The notes: a model not told the origin generated them from the letters alone. A stretch of DNA of 64,000 nucleotides from Vicia villosa (GCF_029867415.1 NW_026705585.1:520070-584069); one strand, 5' to 3'. Positions 9,496 through 21,379 are shown, numbered from the stretch's first letter. Program-made: numbers and translations.

Positions 9496-12400
9496 GACCG
9501 CGTCTTCCGGCGTCAGAACTGCCGGCGCCTCCGTTGCCGCATCTATCTCCGGTGACGGACACGATGATAAAGATCAGGTAGCGTTTAATTTTTGAATGTT
9601 TTGGTTGTTGCTTTTTGAATTTGTGACTTGTGAATGCTGTTTACGTGAGTTTTGATGAAAGAAAACCTTTAGTTTAGAAAACTTACCAGTTATAGATTTC
9701 TGATTGCTAATGGTTAGGTAGAAGCGTTGTTCTTATTGTGAACTGCTGAGATACTGTTTCGTAATCTATCGAGTATGAACGATCGGTTAATCGTTATTTC
9801 TTATGTTTTCATGACTCAAATATTTAAATAGATTACTTAGGATTATTGAGTGAAGTTGAAGAGGTGTATTTTGATTAGTGGACTTGCATTTTGATCAGCA
9901 TTATGCCATACTATGGTGAAGTTATTATTTATGAACAGAGATGTAAGAATTATTGATATCTATTTTTTGTCAAACAGGTGCTTTGGGCTTGCTTTGACAG
10001 GCTAGAGCTTGGTCTGTCTTCTTTCAAACACATCCTCTTACTTGGATATTCCAATGGCTTTCAAGTTCTTGATGTGGAAGATGCCTCTGATATCAAGGAA
10101 CTTGTCTCGAAACGCGACGATCCAGTTTCATTTTTACAGATGCAGCCTGTCCCTGCAAAATCAGAGGACTGTGAAGGATTTAGAGCATCACATCCTTTAC
10201 TCTTGGTAGTTGCATGTGATAAATCAAAGATACCTGGTACAGTGCAAAATGTTAGAGATGGTCACAGCGACGCTCAAGCTGAAAATATTATCAACTCAGC
10301 TACAACGGTTAGATTTTACTCATTAAGGTCCCATACCTATGTCCATGCTCTAAGATTCCGTTCAACTGTCTACATGGTTAGATGCAGTCCTCAAATAGTC
10401 GCTGTGGGTCTTGCTACTCAAGTAAGTTTTTGAGTCAAGTATGTTTGCAATTTGTTTTTATCACCTATAATTTTTCAACGTTATCTTATTGAGGAAATTG
10501 AGTTTATAATTTTTTCCGATTACCATTGGATAGGTTTTACCAATTTCCTTAATTGAGTAGGCCACATTATACTGCACTCCGTTAATTTTAAAATATCTAA
10601 ACATATGCCCAGATATGTTAAAAAGTTTTCAGGATACCAATACTTCACGAGGCCTAATGAATCACTTCGTAATATACAATGACTTAGTTTTTTATTGACA
10701 TAGCTTATACCTGACTAATTTGTTATTTTCATTTTTAATTTGCTTGCAGATATACTGTTTTGATGCTCTTACTCTTGAGAATAAATTCAGTGTACTCACG
10801 TATCCTGTGCCTCAGTTGGGTGGACAAGGAATAGTTGGGGTTAATATTGGCTATGGTCCAATGGCTGTAGGGCCGCGGTGGTTAGCTTATGCCTCCAACA
10901 ACCCATTGGTGTCAAACACAAGTCGCTTAAGTCCTCAAAGTCTGACTCCTCCTTCTGTCAGCCCATCAACATCACCAAGCAGCGGAAACCTGGTAGCCCG
11001 ATATGCCATGGAATCTAGCAAGCACTTGGCTACTGGGCTTATCAATCTTAGTGATATGGGCTACAAAACATTGTCTAAATACTATCAAGATCTAATGCCG
11101 GATGGGTCCAGTTCCCCTGTATCACCAAATTCAAGCTGGAAAGTTAGTCGATTTGCTTCAAATTCTACCGAAACAGATTCGGCTGGAGTGGTGAGTTTCT
11201 ATTTGATAACAATGTAACACATTACATTTGATTTTTCTTTTCCAATGATTCTGGACTGCTGACCAGATATTTTCTTTCTTAAAGTAATATTGGCATCTTT
11301 ATTACATTTTACATGAGATCATCTATTGGTTCAGCTTAGCCATAGAAGAAGGATTTTCTAAGGTAGATGATAATTTGTCAGTGGCAGCTGGAAAATAATC
11401 ATTCTTTATGGTATTCCTGTTGACTGCTATTACTAATTTTCTGCAGGTTGTTGTCAAGGATTTTATTTCTAGAGCTGTTGTGGCACAATTTAGGGCCCAT
11501 ACTAGTCCTATATCTGCACTTTGTTTTGATCCAAGTGGAACACTTCTAGTTACAGCCTCAATTCATGGTAATAACATCAATATATTTCGAATTATGCCAT
11601 CCTACTCAAAGAAAGGGCCGGGTTCTCAAGGCAATGATTGGAGTTGTTCTCATGTGCATCTTTACAAACTCCACCGTGGCATGACATCTGCTGTATGCTG
11701 CTATTCTCTGCGTTTCTTTTAGGTCTTTGTGTTTAGAGCTTAAATTTGATGAACTGTTTCACACCATCATCTAATGATGTCTTGACACATCAATAGAGAG
11801 TTAATCTTCCTAGCTAGTGGCATTGTTAGTCAAACTTGTTTGCTTGGCAAGATATGTTTAGATGATGGTGTCAAGAACGAGAGATCAAAATTAAATCCTT
11901 TTTTTTCAATAATTGCAAAGGTTTTTACTAAATCATGTGTGCTACACAGGTAATACAAGATATTTGTTTTAGTCACTACAGTCAGTGGGTTGCCATCATT
12001 TCCTCCAAGGGAACTTGTCATATTTTTGTCCTTTCTCCTTTTGGTGGTGAGACTGTTCTTAAGCTACACAATCAGGATACAGAAAGCCCTGCTCTTTTGC
12101 CGGTTTTTCCTCTACCATGGTGGTTCACTCCAAATTTTACTGTAAACCAGCATCAACAGCTTTGCCACATACCCCCCCAACCTCCTGCTTTTCTTTCTGT
12201 TGTTAGCAGAATAAAAAATGTTAATGCCGGATGGCTCAATACGGTTAGTAATGCTGCATCTTCTGCAGCAGGGAAAGTTTCAGTTCCATCCGGTGCTGTT
12301 TCTGCTGTCTTTCATAATTCTGTTTCTCTTGATTCACACAACGCATACGCAAAAGTTCATGTCATGGAACACTTACTGGTTTATACCCCTTCTGGTCACT

Positions 12401-15400
12401 TAATTCAATATAACCTACTACCGTCATTGATGACAGAGCCAAATGAAACTGCTTCAAGAACAGCCCAAGTTCCTTTACCACAGATACAAGAAGAAGATTT
12501 ACGAGTGAAGGTTGAACCTGTTCAGTGGTGGGATGTCTGTAGGAGATATGATTGGCAAGAAAGAGAGGTATATATATCAGGGAATACACCTGGTGGACTG
12601 GAAGCTGCTGAAATGATCTTGGATGTTTCAAATTGTGAAAATTATAGTGTTGGGAACGATGTTTCTATTAAACCTAATCAGGACTGTCACTTCTCAAATG
12701 CAGAGGTGCATATAAACTCTGGGAGGATACCAATTTGGGAGAAGTCTGAGGTACTCATTTAATTTATGCACAGAAGAATGATGTTTGCCTCCTTTCTCAA
12801 CATTACTATGTCCATTCAAACAAACTATTTCCTCCTCAATTTTAGGTGTCTTTCTTTGCGATGGATTCTTTTGAAACTGGAGGGCTGAATAAATTTGAAC
12901 TTCTAACCAATGGAGAGATTGAGATAGAAGATATTCCTGTTAATGAAGTTGAAATAAAACAGAAGGTTTTGTTACCTGTCTATGATCATTTCCACAAAAT
13001 TCAGTCTACTTGGGGTGACAGGTAACAGTCCCTTATCTTCCTTTTTGTTGTTGGGTCCACTGGGCATGTTTTCTACTAACTTTCCACTCAGATGATTTTC
13101 ATTCTAAATATGGGAACACTTTCATTATATATAAAGTTCTCAAATTTTTTATACTGGTAAATGTTTGCATATGGCTGTAATTTCTACATCCTTGCCATTT
13201 TTTTGTTGAAATATGGTTCTCCAGTGTACTCTTGACTTCTATTGTTGCTAGGTTTGTTTAGTTTCTTTTCTGTCATTACAAAGACAGCTTTTCTTTATGC
13301 TCTAGATGGAAATACTTTATTTTAGTTTACTTACATGTTATAATTAGGAAATCACAGGAGTTGGTATTGACTTGTCTGTGTTGTCTTGTCGATGGACTAA
13401 TTTTTATTTATTTTTTCTTGTGCACTGCCATCTTACTTTTACATGGTTTAAATTTTAAAGTTTCACATTTCCTTGTTCATCTGTTTATTGCTCAACAAAA
13501 TTGAGACTGGGTAAGGTTTTTCGGGGACCATATTTTAATTCTCATTTGTTTAAATTTGGAAGACTCTGCTTCTCGTCTTTTTCCTTATGATGATGATGAA
13601 ACTAAGAGTGTCTGTGTAACTGTTCAATTACATTGTAACAAGCTCTACAATATTTTTCAGAGGTATTGTTATAAGACGATGTTCCAGCTCTTCATCAGAT
13701 TCACATGCCACTGAAGAGAAGTTGTCAGAAGATGCTGCTATTTCCCATCCGAAGTTAATAGTACATGGCTTAGCGGAAAAAACAGATGTTGGTAAGATAA
13801 TCAAACCAGTGTGAAAGCTTCTACTGTACTTTTTGAGTTACCTATATAACTGTAAAATTAGATTAAGAGAGGAGAGAATGGATAGTGACATCATATGATA
13901 ATGATTGATATTTTTATGATACAAAAGGATTAAGTACTTACCCCTATTGATGGGGTTAGGTACTGGACTCCTAATCCTAATTTAATAAGAAAGAAAATCA
14001 AGATAATAATTAACATGGAAATTAATCTTAGGATAAGAAAGTAATCACATGAAATAATTCAAGGTTATGTCAAGATTATATTAAGATATTATAAGATATT
14101 TTCCTTATGTTCTATCATTTCTGTCTAGCTAAAACTTACTAAGTTTTAAGCTAGTTACAAATATACCAAATTCACTCCTCTCAACATAAAGATTATTAAG
14201 CTTTACAATTGTTAGAAATATACTCTTGGAAAGAGAAACAAGTACCAAAAAGACAACTGGCTTTCATGAACTACAAAAAACTCAAATTGCAACAATATTA
14301 AGCCAGCGCTTATGAGTTATGGCGGTCAAAGACCTAACTTGAACGATTTAAAACCAAACATATATAATAAATTATGGAAATAAACATAATCTAAGTTATA
14401 AGTAATATGGAAAGTAATATTAAGAGGTACTTTGATTTAAAACCAAACATATATAATAAGTCATGGAAATAAACATAATCTTAGTTATAAGTAATATGGA
14501 AAGTAATATTAAGAGATACTCTAAGATAAGAAAGTAATCCTAATATAGAAACAAACATATTATGAAGCATGAACTCTGACGCGGACTCGTGAATACTGCT
14601 TATGTCAAAAACATAAGACACTTGCATTGATACTTATTTATTTATTGTAATATGAACATTATTTGTAAAATATCTAAATTGAAAATCAAAACGTATATGT
14701 GCATCTGAAATGAGCAATTTGTTACATAAAAAAAAAAAAATCTAAAACAAGATATGATAGTTTTCTTACCTTCATTTATCCATATATATTACTAAAACTA
14801 AAAGCGATGTAATAAATTTAATATCTTTAACCTTCTTCATTGCTTCAACACATCTTCGACTCTTGTGGATGTGTTTGAGGAATGTATGTTTTGTCAAAGC
14901 AAAGGGAACAAAATGTTCTTTGGGACACGTATCTGAGTTGTCGAACACGTGTCAAACACGAGGACACGCTCAATCCAAGATGTGTCCTTAACTACAAAAG
15001 ATTAAATACTAACCTATATTTATAGGAGTACAAGACTCTTAATCCTATATAAATAGAGAAACCAGGAGACAAATCTTAATAATAACTAAGGAATATAGAA
15101 ACTAATCTTAGGAGATACTCTAAGATTACAGTTGTATCTTTCAAGATAAACTAAAATACTATAGCATAATATCAATACATATAAAGATATTTTCTTATTT
15201 TCTAACACAAATCCTCAAGCTCGCTCTCTTAGTTTTAAGTTTGTAACCAATATATCTGTTTGAAAGAGAAAACCAAATCAATCAACTTTCATGAATTGTG
15301 TCTCTTAGTTTGAAAGAACCAAATCCAGATGAACTTAGCAGAGAGCCCGTTGAATATAACTATCAATTACAGTCTCAAAGTTTCAGGAACTCGGAAGTGG

Positions 15401-16356
15401 AATAGTAGTGAGACAAGTCACGGAGGGTCGAACTTGGCTCAAATACCACATTGAAGTTATTTGTTTTAGTTTACATAAAATAAAGAGAGAAATAATAAGA
15501 GGTTGGATACTATTGATGATACAGTAGCTTGATAGTAGCTTGTTACAAAAACTAAACACTGACAAATACATGACTTCTAATTACAAATAAATAGAAAATT
15601 CAGAAAACACATCATAATAATAACTAGGTAATAGAAAATAATCCTATAAGATAATCTAAGATACTCTAAGATTATTACAAACTGATTTTATGATATAAGC
15701 TAAGGTACTATAACATGATATCATGATGCTATATGGTAATTTCTTATATTTTAACTGATATTGTAAGATATTTCTCCTAATTAGTTTAAAATTTGATTGC
15801 AAGAACAAAGAGCTAGTTGTAGCTGTGTTGGCATCACCCCTTTTTTAACCTTGAAACTGTTAACACAATTGAGGTTTCAACAGGTGCCTCAAATTTCACT
15901 GATAGTATAACAAAGGTTAAATCATCAGATCATGGGGACAGTTTCAATTCAAGTTTTAGTGGTTGTGATAAGAATATGCATGCTACTTGTGAGGAGTCAC
16001 GTAGTGACTCACCAGACTACGAGCAATTTTTTCAAGAGGGTTATTGTAAAGCCTCAATTGACTGTCATGAATCAGCAGAAATTACTAATGATATGGATTG
16101 TAGCAGTCCCTCCGGCAGGGAAAAGTCTGATGAAGATGGGGACAATGATGACATGCTTGGTGATATATTTGACTTCTCCGAGGAAGGTATGTTCTGAAAC
16201 AGTTAACTTTTTTGATTTCATTTACATTCAGCTTAAGCATTAGTACTTTGTCTATGTGCATATATGTATGTATAGCACTTTAAAATATGTATAAAATAAA
16301 CATTCATAGAATTTCATACTTTTCTAAAAAACTACAAAATGTCTGTTGCAGGTTGA
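9413..16356 (+). CDS. ATG18: ATG18/BCAS3-like WD40 autophagy protein
   Basis: Nine coding exons with GT-AG introns give 903 residues: 9413-9577, 9978-10421, 10750-11190, 11447-11692, 11950-12750, 12846-13021, 13661-13791, 15884-16186 and 16352-16356. All joins keep frame. The first half is a WD40/PROPPIN propeller (LWACFDRLELGLSSFKHILL; FRAHTSPISALCFDPSGTLL in exon 4). The basic loop that binds PI3P/PI(3,5)P2 in ATG18 proteins is present as LHRG (residues about 425-428). The large exon 5 onwards matches the BCAS3-type C-terminal region of the long plant ATG18f/g/h group. It ends acidic, ...FDFSEEG. By family knowledge it acts on phagophore or vacuolar membranes in autophagosome formation. The stop codon is split by the last intron. 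Which of f/g/h it is cannot be settled here. Confidence 0.92.
13925..14115 (-). repeat. copia LTR relic (copy A) in intron 7
   Basis: Read on the minus strand it starts GATAGAACATAAGGAAAATA and runs to GTAAGTACTTAATCC. It shares its order of motifs (ATAAG, ATCTTAG, TAATCCTA) with copies at 15001-15207 and 15452-15756. It is old and incomplete. Confidence 0.55.
14345..14520. repeat. Tandem duplication, 89-bp unit x2
   Basis: GATTTAAAACCAAACATATA begins at 14345 and again at 14434. The two 89-bp units differ at only a few positions. A recent local duplication inside old transposon DNA of intron 7. Confidence 0.8.
15001..15207 (-). repeat. copia LTR relic (copy B), 3' LTR
   Basis: On the minus strand it begins TGTTAGAAAATAAG at 15207, directly after GAGCTTGAGGATTTG, which resembles a copia polypurine tract. 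It therefore looks like the 3' LTR of a minus-strand element whose 5' LTR is at 15452-15756. The U5 part is missing or diverged. Confidence 0.55.
15436..15448 (-). promoter_or_regulatory. Primer-binding site of the intronic copia relic
   Basis: The minus strand reads TGGTATTTGAGCC, three changes or fewer from the initiator-Met site used by copia elements. It lies three bases after the LTR end at 15452. Confidence 0.6.
15452..15756 (-). repeat. copia LTR relic (copy C), 5' LTR
   Basis: About 305 bp on the minus strand, from AGTTAAAATATAAG (TG mutated to AG) to ...ACTTCA, followed by the primer-binding site. Only about 230 bp separate it from the next LTR (copy B), so the element is a miniature or deletion derivative. 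Confidence 0.6.
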
Positions 16357-16600
16357 AGACTTGCTTTGTTTTGTGTTTTCTCCCCTCTCTTAGAATTGTT
16401 GTAAATTGGTGGTGTAAAGGAATTTAGTTAACAAATGTAGGTGATTTCTTTGCAACTAGCTAAATGCTACTGATCTGATTCAAGGAATTTAATGTTCTTC
16501 ACTCCCAATATTTGTGTCCAGTGATTCTTCTGACCTTCTAATTTTCTTGTAAATGATGTATATTAAATTCATAAGTAAAATCATTTGTGTGGGCACTAGG
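16357..16600 (+). other. 3' untranslated region of the ATG18-like gene
   Basis: Sequence after the split stop codon. It is T-rich with several AT-rich possible poly(A) signals (for example TATTAAATTC near 16560). The end of the transcript cannot be fixed from sequence alone. Confidence 0.4.
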
Positions 16601-17039
16601 TGGGTGTCTATATGTTTCTATTATTGAATTAGTTCTTCATAGTTCATAATCATGATTATGAAATTGATCCTTAGTCGTGACTCTGCTCTTCTATGTACTT
16701 CAAGAGGTTCATCTGTTTATTGGAAAAATAGTAAAATGAAATGATCCTAAAAAGAGGCAGGTAACTTTTTTTTTTATCAAAATGGTTTCAATTAATTAAT
16801 GATCGAAATAATACAGAAAAAGAAAAATACATAGATGGTATTGTTTGTTATAGTGTGACTAGTGAGATGTTGACAGGAGTGGGAATATAACAAAAGGGAT
16901 GATGATTTCCTACCGTCACCAAACGGGTTATTTAATCCCCCTTATCACTAGGGGTGTTAAAAATCGAACCAACCTATTAAAAAACCGTTAACTAAATCAA
17001 ATCAAATTTAAACGGTAAAAAACTACATTTGCTTCGAAT
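16601..17039. other. Intergenic with hAT-like fragment
   Basis: No gene. At about 16948 the sequence AGGGGTGTTAAAAATCGAACC resembles the terminal repeat of small hAT-type elements. It is followed by AACCGTTAACTAAATC-type A-rich DNA up to the LINE relic. The other end of such an element is not visible. Confidence 0.35.
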
Positions 17040-18320
17040 GTGTACGGACCATTTTCTAAAAAGTGTGGGGTTCAGTTTAAGGTTTGTATTTTGCAAATTG
17101 AATCAAATCAAGCGAGACTGTGCGAGCTGGTTATGGCGGATGGAAGTTGGAATTTGCAGCACACTATGCAGTGGCTGCGGCCAGAATATGGGGATGATGA
17201 ATTGTTAACCGCAGGATTCAGCAAGCATTACTATTTGGTAAGTACGAGTTATACTAATCTTGTGCATCGGGCTGCTACTGTTACAAATACTCGATGGGAT
17301 AAAATCTGGAAACTAAAGGTTCAGGAATGGGTTCATTGCTTCATTTGGATGCTAGCGCAAGATCGAATTGCGTCTAACTATCTGTTGAATTCTAAAGGTC
17401 TTGGTAGTGCGAGTTGCCAACTGTGTGGTAGTGTTATGGAAATTGCACTTCATGCGCCGCGGGATTGCAGAGTTGCAATGCAAGTTTGGGCAAACAAAGT
17501 CCCGAGTAATATCAGCTTGGTTTTCTATGGTTCAAGACTTCTTGATTGAATTACTTGCAATCTTAATGTAAACACAACACGGGCTAGTTACTAGGCCATA
17601 GGGTGCCACAACTTATGGAATTGGAGGAAAAGAGAATGTCATGATGGTGATTATAATAGACCGACGAAGCCAAATTTGCACTTACATCGTAGAGTTCATG
17701 ATTACATAAACGCTTCGAAGATTCAGCATGTAATGGTACAACGTGAGAGCAGAGTGATTAATGGGGGATGGAAACCTCCAGAACCTGGGTGGGTTAAGCT
17801 TAATATTGATGGTGCATGCGTGAATAACATAGTTCCGGGTTGTGGGGGAATTATTAGAAACATAAATGGTATCTGTTTGGGAGATTTTGCTAAGTATTTC
17901 AGCATTTGTAGTGTTATTAAGGCAGAGTTGTGGGGAGTGTTTGAAGGGCTCAAAACTATACGAGGACTACGAATATCCAAGGTTGTTGTTGATGTAGACT
18001 CTAGTGTGGTTGCAGACATGACCAACACGGGCATAAAAACTAATATGGACAACGTGGCATTACTCAAGCAGATAATCCTTCTTATGCAGTGCATTGAAGA
18101 GGTGTGAGTCTCACATTGTTACCGAGAAACTAACTTCTGTGCGGATGCGTTGGCACAGTATGTAGCAACGAGTGGTGGAGTATTATTGTTTTAGGAAGAC
18201 ATTATGATGTTTATCTCTCATTTGAGTTCTACAGACACTTTAGGTGCTTCGATTCCGAGGTTAACTTCGCTGTAATTTTCTTTCCTTGGGCCTCTGGCCC
18301 TCCACTTCACCAAAAAAAAA
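17040..18320 (+). pseudogene. LINE (L1-type) 3' end relic: zf-RVT and RNase H
   Basis: Two coding blocks in broken frames. The first (17040-17549) holds the reverse-transcriptase zinc-binding region, WKLKVQEWVHCFIWML followed by CQLCGSVMEIALHAPRDC. The second (about 17676-18195) holds a plant LINE-type RNase H: KLNIDGAC, KAELWG, VVVDVDSS and CADALAQ supply the D-E-D-D residues. The tail ends TTGGGCCTCTGGCCCTCC near 18303, then a short run of A at 18312-18320, as expected for a LINE 3' end. The RT domain and ORF1 are absent, so it is 5'-truncated and dead. Confidence 0.85.
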
Positions 18321-18509
18321 CTGCATTACGTTACAAAATGATACACATCATTAATTCTTTAGAGAAATCAACCAATATTATAGGTATATTTTATCGCATT
18401 CTTTATATGATGTTTATTTTAATTTACATATCAACAAAAAAACAAAATGTTATTTATTTATAAATACTATTGTTTTTATTTGAAATTTAATTTTTATATA
18501 TTTATTTTT
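18321..18509. other. AT-rich spacer
   Basis: Short AT-rich DNA between the LINE tail and the MULE-like end. No feature seen. Confidence 0.4.
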
Positions 18510-18929
18510 GGGGTAAATAAGTTTTTGGTCCTCATAAATATTGTAGATTTCGTTTTTAGTCCCCCTAAATATTTTCTTCAAATAATGGTCCTTCAAAATT
18601 TTCTCATCCATAGAATTATTCCCCAACGTTAAATGAGACTAACATACGTGACATGGCAGTCCACGTGTATATTTAGATTATTTTTTAAAAATTTTATTAT
18701 GATTAAAATATATTATTTGAGATATTACGTGTTATATAGCCAAAGAAAATCTGATTAATAATTGACTTTGCATATTTTGATTTTAACCTAGCTTTCGTCT
18801 CCCTTCATGACATAGCCAAAGAAAATATTATCCATCTCCTTATTTATTTCATCTCGTCTCTTATATTTACTGGATTATTCGAAGTCAAGCTCATCAAAAG
18901 GCGTTTCTTTTTCATCTTCTTCTGTAAAA

Positions 18930-19268
18930 TCTCGAGCTAGCCATTTATGTGGTTGCAAGGGTTGAATGTTGTCATACTAATGTAAGAAGGGACCGAATAA
19001 AGGGAGGCTATTTTGGAGATGTCCATTTAGAAAGAGTGATGAGACATGTGATTTGTTTATATGTGATGAAGACATTGGAGATAACTCTGAAAATCAAGAC
19101 GGGAGCATGTTCAAGTCAAAGTTTGAAGATATGGAAGCAATGAGATAGTTGAAAAAGTTGTATGAGGATACAAAGAAGAAGAACAAAAATCTCAAGACCA
19201 AACTCAAAGTAGAGGAATTTTTTTGGAAAAATAAATATGTTGTGTTTTGTAATTTCCTTGATGTTTAA
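18930..19268 (+). pseudogene. GRF zinc-finger protein relic
   Basis: In the frame ending at 19268 the segment KGRLFWRCPFRKSDETCDL has the G-R-x-F and cysteines of a GRF-type zinc finger, a probable nucleic-acid-binding fold common in plant transposon-linked proteins. An acidic linker follows, then a coiled-coil stretch (LKKLYEDTKKKNKNLKTKLK). A TAG interrupts the frame near 19146, and the first half of the finger needs another frame, so this is a pseudogene. A second relic of the same type lies at 26040-26560. Confidence 0.6.
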
Positions 19269-19845
19269 TGTGTATTTTGTTTTGAAATGTAATTGTTGAT
19301 GAAATGTATCGATAATGTTTTGTGTGATAATGTATCAGTTATGTATCTTTGGTTAAATTATATTCGATTAATGTATCTTTCGTTAGTGTGTTAATGTATC
19401 AACTACGTATCATTGGTTAATGAATCTTTGGCTTAATTGTTACGATTTTCATACCATATATTTCAACATAGCAAGATAAATGTTTCAAACAACATATTTC
19501 ATAACAAAACGTCTCGATAATACATAAGTTTGATGTTCCTCACGAAAAGAGTACACACGTTTGATATTACATTAAGATTATTGTCCAAAACAAAAGAGTA
19601 AATGATGAACTAAATACCACATATTTCATAACATAAATTAACTTAGTCAAACTCTTCTCGATGTCATTCCAAAAACTTCTCTCCCTTAGCACTGCCAACA
19701 TCTATGTTTCTTTAGCAATCACAAGTGGATCTTCAGCATGCTTCACTGGTCCCACAATTTCACGTGTTTTCAAAGTCCTAAGTTGATCGCTCTTCCTTTT
19801 TGGAATTTCTACATGCTTGGCATTTTTTTGTTGGTATCAAACCTT

Positions 19846-20517
19846 TCATCTATTATGACAGCGTAATGTTACTAAACTAATTAACATAAAACAATAAACA
19901 CTATCAGTTGGTATAATTTGGTAACTTACATGATCGCTCATAGTTGGATTGTGAGTAGATGCTTGGCCTTTTTCCTTTTTGGTATTAGTTGGAATTAGAG
20001 AAACAACATACTTAGACACTTTTAGTTTTGGACCAAAGAATGTTTTGACAGTGGACTTATGCACCTTAGGTTTTTTACCAATGAATGTTCTTACAGTTGG
20101 CATTGGGTTAACAACATCAAGTTTTTCTGCACTAATTGGGTTGACACTAGCAGAATGCCTAGCAGGTATATATGGTTTTACTAGAACAATGTCAAAACTA
20201 AGTGGTTCAACGTCCAGTATATCTTCATCATTCAGCACTGCTGCCAAGGCACCATCCTTTATCCCACAATACCTTCTTATAACCTCATCAAAACATACAG
20301 AAACCTGTGTTGCAGGATGATTAGAATCTGTTGCAACTTGAGCAGAAGCCTCATCAGGTTGAGCAGAAGACTCATCAGGTTGAGCATGTGTCTTTGTCTT
20401 TTTTACTTGGGCCTCCCTTCTTGGATATCCCTTTGGGCCTACCCTATAACATGCATAATTTGAGACAAGAATACATACACAATTTGATAGTAAAAAATCA
20501 ATTATGTCAACATACAC
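19846..20517 (-). CDS. Hypothetical MULE-linked ORF, 223 residues
   Basis: An open frame of 223 codons on the minus strand, just downstream of the transposase C-terminus. It is rich in Ser, Lys and Pro and contains short repeats (AQPDESSAQPDEASAQ; VRTFIGKKPKVHK and VKTFFGPKLKVSK). No catalytic motif is visible. It may be a fused or terminal part of the transposase, or filler ORF of the element. The hydrophobic start (DIIDFLLSNCVCILV) suggests the true upstream frame differs. I do not recognise a function. Confidence 0.4.
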   Translation of the reverse strand: MYVDIIDFLLSNCVCILVSNYACYRVGPKGYPRREAQVKKTKTHAQPDESSAQPDEASAQVATDSNHPATQVSVCFDEVIRRYCGIKDGALAAVLNDEDILDVEPLSFDIVLVKPYIPARHSASVNPISAEKLDVVNPMPTVRTFIGKKPKVHKSTVKTFFGPKLKVSKYVVSLIPTNTKKEKGQASTHNPTMSDHVSYQIIPTDSVYCFMLISLVTLRCHNR

Positions 20518-20653
20518 AAGAGTACATAATGAGACTGACCCTTTTCTTTGGTCATATATTCATAGTTGTAATTTGGCTTCCTTGAGTAGGTGTTTAGACA
20601 TTTCTTGGCAGTTCACCAGGAACAACTGCAAGTTGTTTATTATTCTTACATGT

Positions 20654-20860
20654 TTAGGTGTTGGGCACATACACTAAGCATGTCTTGCACCTGTGACTTG
20701 TGTTTGATCTTTGCCATCTTGTTTGGGATGCCTCATCTAGTTCCCTTCTTTTGAGTTTTTTTGGCCTTCCTGGACCCTTCTTATAAAGTGGTGGCAAAAT
20801 TTCTAGAGCAAAATTATTGGGCCATTTGTTTTTCCCATTTATGGGTGCTAGATGCGGCAA
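20654..20860 (-). pseudogene. MuDR-type transposase C-terminal fragment
   Basis: The 68-residue minus-strand frame contains NGKNKWPNNFALEILPPLYK, KGPGRPKKLKRRELDEA and TSHRCKTC. This is the typical tail of plant MuDR transposases, a basic PGRPKK patch before a CCHC zinc knuckle. Only the first cysteines of the knuckle remain. The DDE core is not present upstream on this strand, so it is a fragment. Confidence 0.75.
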
Positions 20861-21062
20861 GCAAAAAAATATTTGGAAGTATTACTCCGGGAATTTACCG
20901 TGTCCACATAGATGGTTGTTAGAATGTCATTCAACAATTTCGATGTTTTCGAGCTCGGGTTTGAACGAATTGAAAGTAAACGCGGAAAATAAAAAGATAT
21001 AGATAGAAAATAAATACATTCTTTGGATATAATTAGCTTATCAGGCATGCAGACATACTCAC
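20861..21062. other. Junction DNA between the MULE and gypsy relics
   Basis: No gene is recognised. The exact breakpoint between the MULE and the gypsy LTR lies somewhere here. Confidence 0.35.
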
Positions 21063-21264
21063 CCGTCATAGACTTAAACTATTCTGGACTGGCCCAATCT
21101 TTACATTAGACTTAATCCACTCATTGGCATGAAGCGACCCAATAAGCATTGGCCCAATTCGTAGAACCATCTGGAGGCAACCTACTGTTGTTAGCCATAT
21201 GTTCTCATCCATCACCGAAGGTCAAGCCTACTATTGTTAGCCATCTGTTCTGCCCGACGTGAAT
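21063..21264 (+). repeat. 3' part of the gypsy 5' LTR
   Basis: DNA immediately upstream of the primer-binding site. It includes a segment around CCTACTRTTGTTAGCCATMTG present twice (about 21183 and 21229), a small internal duplication. The LTR start could not be found, so the left limit is arbitrary. Confidence 0.5.
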
Positions 21265-21266
21265 AG

Positions 21267-21284
21267 TGGCGCCGTATGTGGGAA
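21267..21284 (+). promoter_or_regulatory. gypsy primer-binding site
   Basis: TGGCGCCGTATGTGGGAA is the tRNA-complementary priming site seen in Tat-lineage plant gypsy elements (usual form TGGCGCCGTCTGTGGGAA, one change). It identifies the lineage and the end of the LTR. Confidence 0.75.
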
Positions 21285-21379
21285 ACTCCTACTTCCCCGT
21301 TTCTCTTTCTTGCATTTTCTTGATCGCTTTCCTGCGTTACCAAGAAATCAGAAACTAAAGCTACCACCTTTCAGCTTTC

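Larger units (their letters stand above)
13792..15883. other. Intron 7, 2.1 kb, filled with transposon relics
   Basis: Much longer than the other introns (about 95-640 bp). It holds minus-strand copia LTR relics, a tandem 89-bp duplication and a GACACG-rich repeat near 14915-14990 (GGACACGTATCTGAG, GTCGAACACGTGTC). Splice sites GTAAGATA at the left and TTTCAACAG at the right look normal, so the gene tolerates the insertions. No coding sequence was seen in it. Confidence 0.8.
18510..20860. mobile_element. Truncated Mutator-like (MULE) element
   Basis: Begins with GGGGTAAATAAGTTTTTGG, which resembles terminal repeats of legume Mutator-like elements (recognised from memory, not verified). Inside are a plus-strand GRF zinc-finger relic, a minus-strand proline/lysine-rich ORF and the C-terminal end of a minus-strand MuDR-type transposase at 20654-20860. 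The transposase body and the right terminus are missing. The gypsy element that starts within the next 200 bp probably truncated it. Confidence 0.55.

Noticed and set aside
9365..9562. 65-codon minus-strand ORF over ATG18 exon 1
   Set aside because: Chance frame in GC-rich first-exon DNA, with Arg/Gly-rich composition typical of the complement.
12362..12631. 89-codon minus-strand ORF opposite ATG18 exon 5
   Set aside because: The sense frame is strongly supported by domain content and consistent splicing, and the antisense frame has no recognisable feature.
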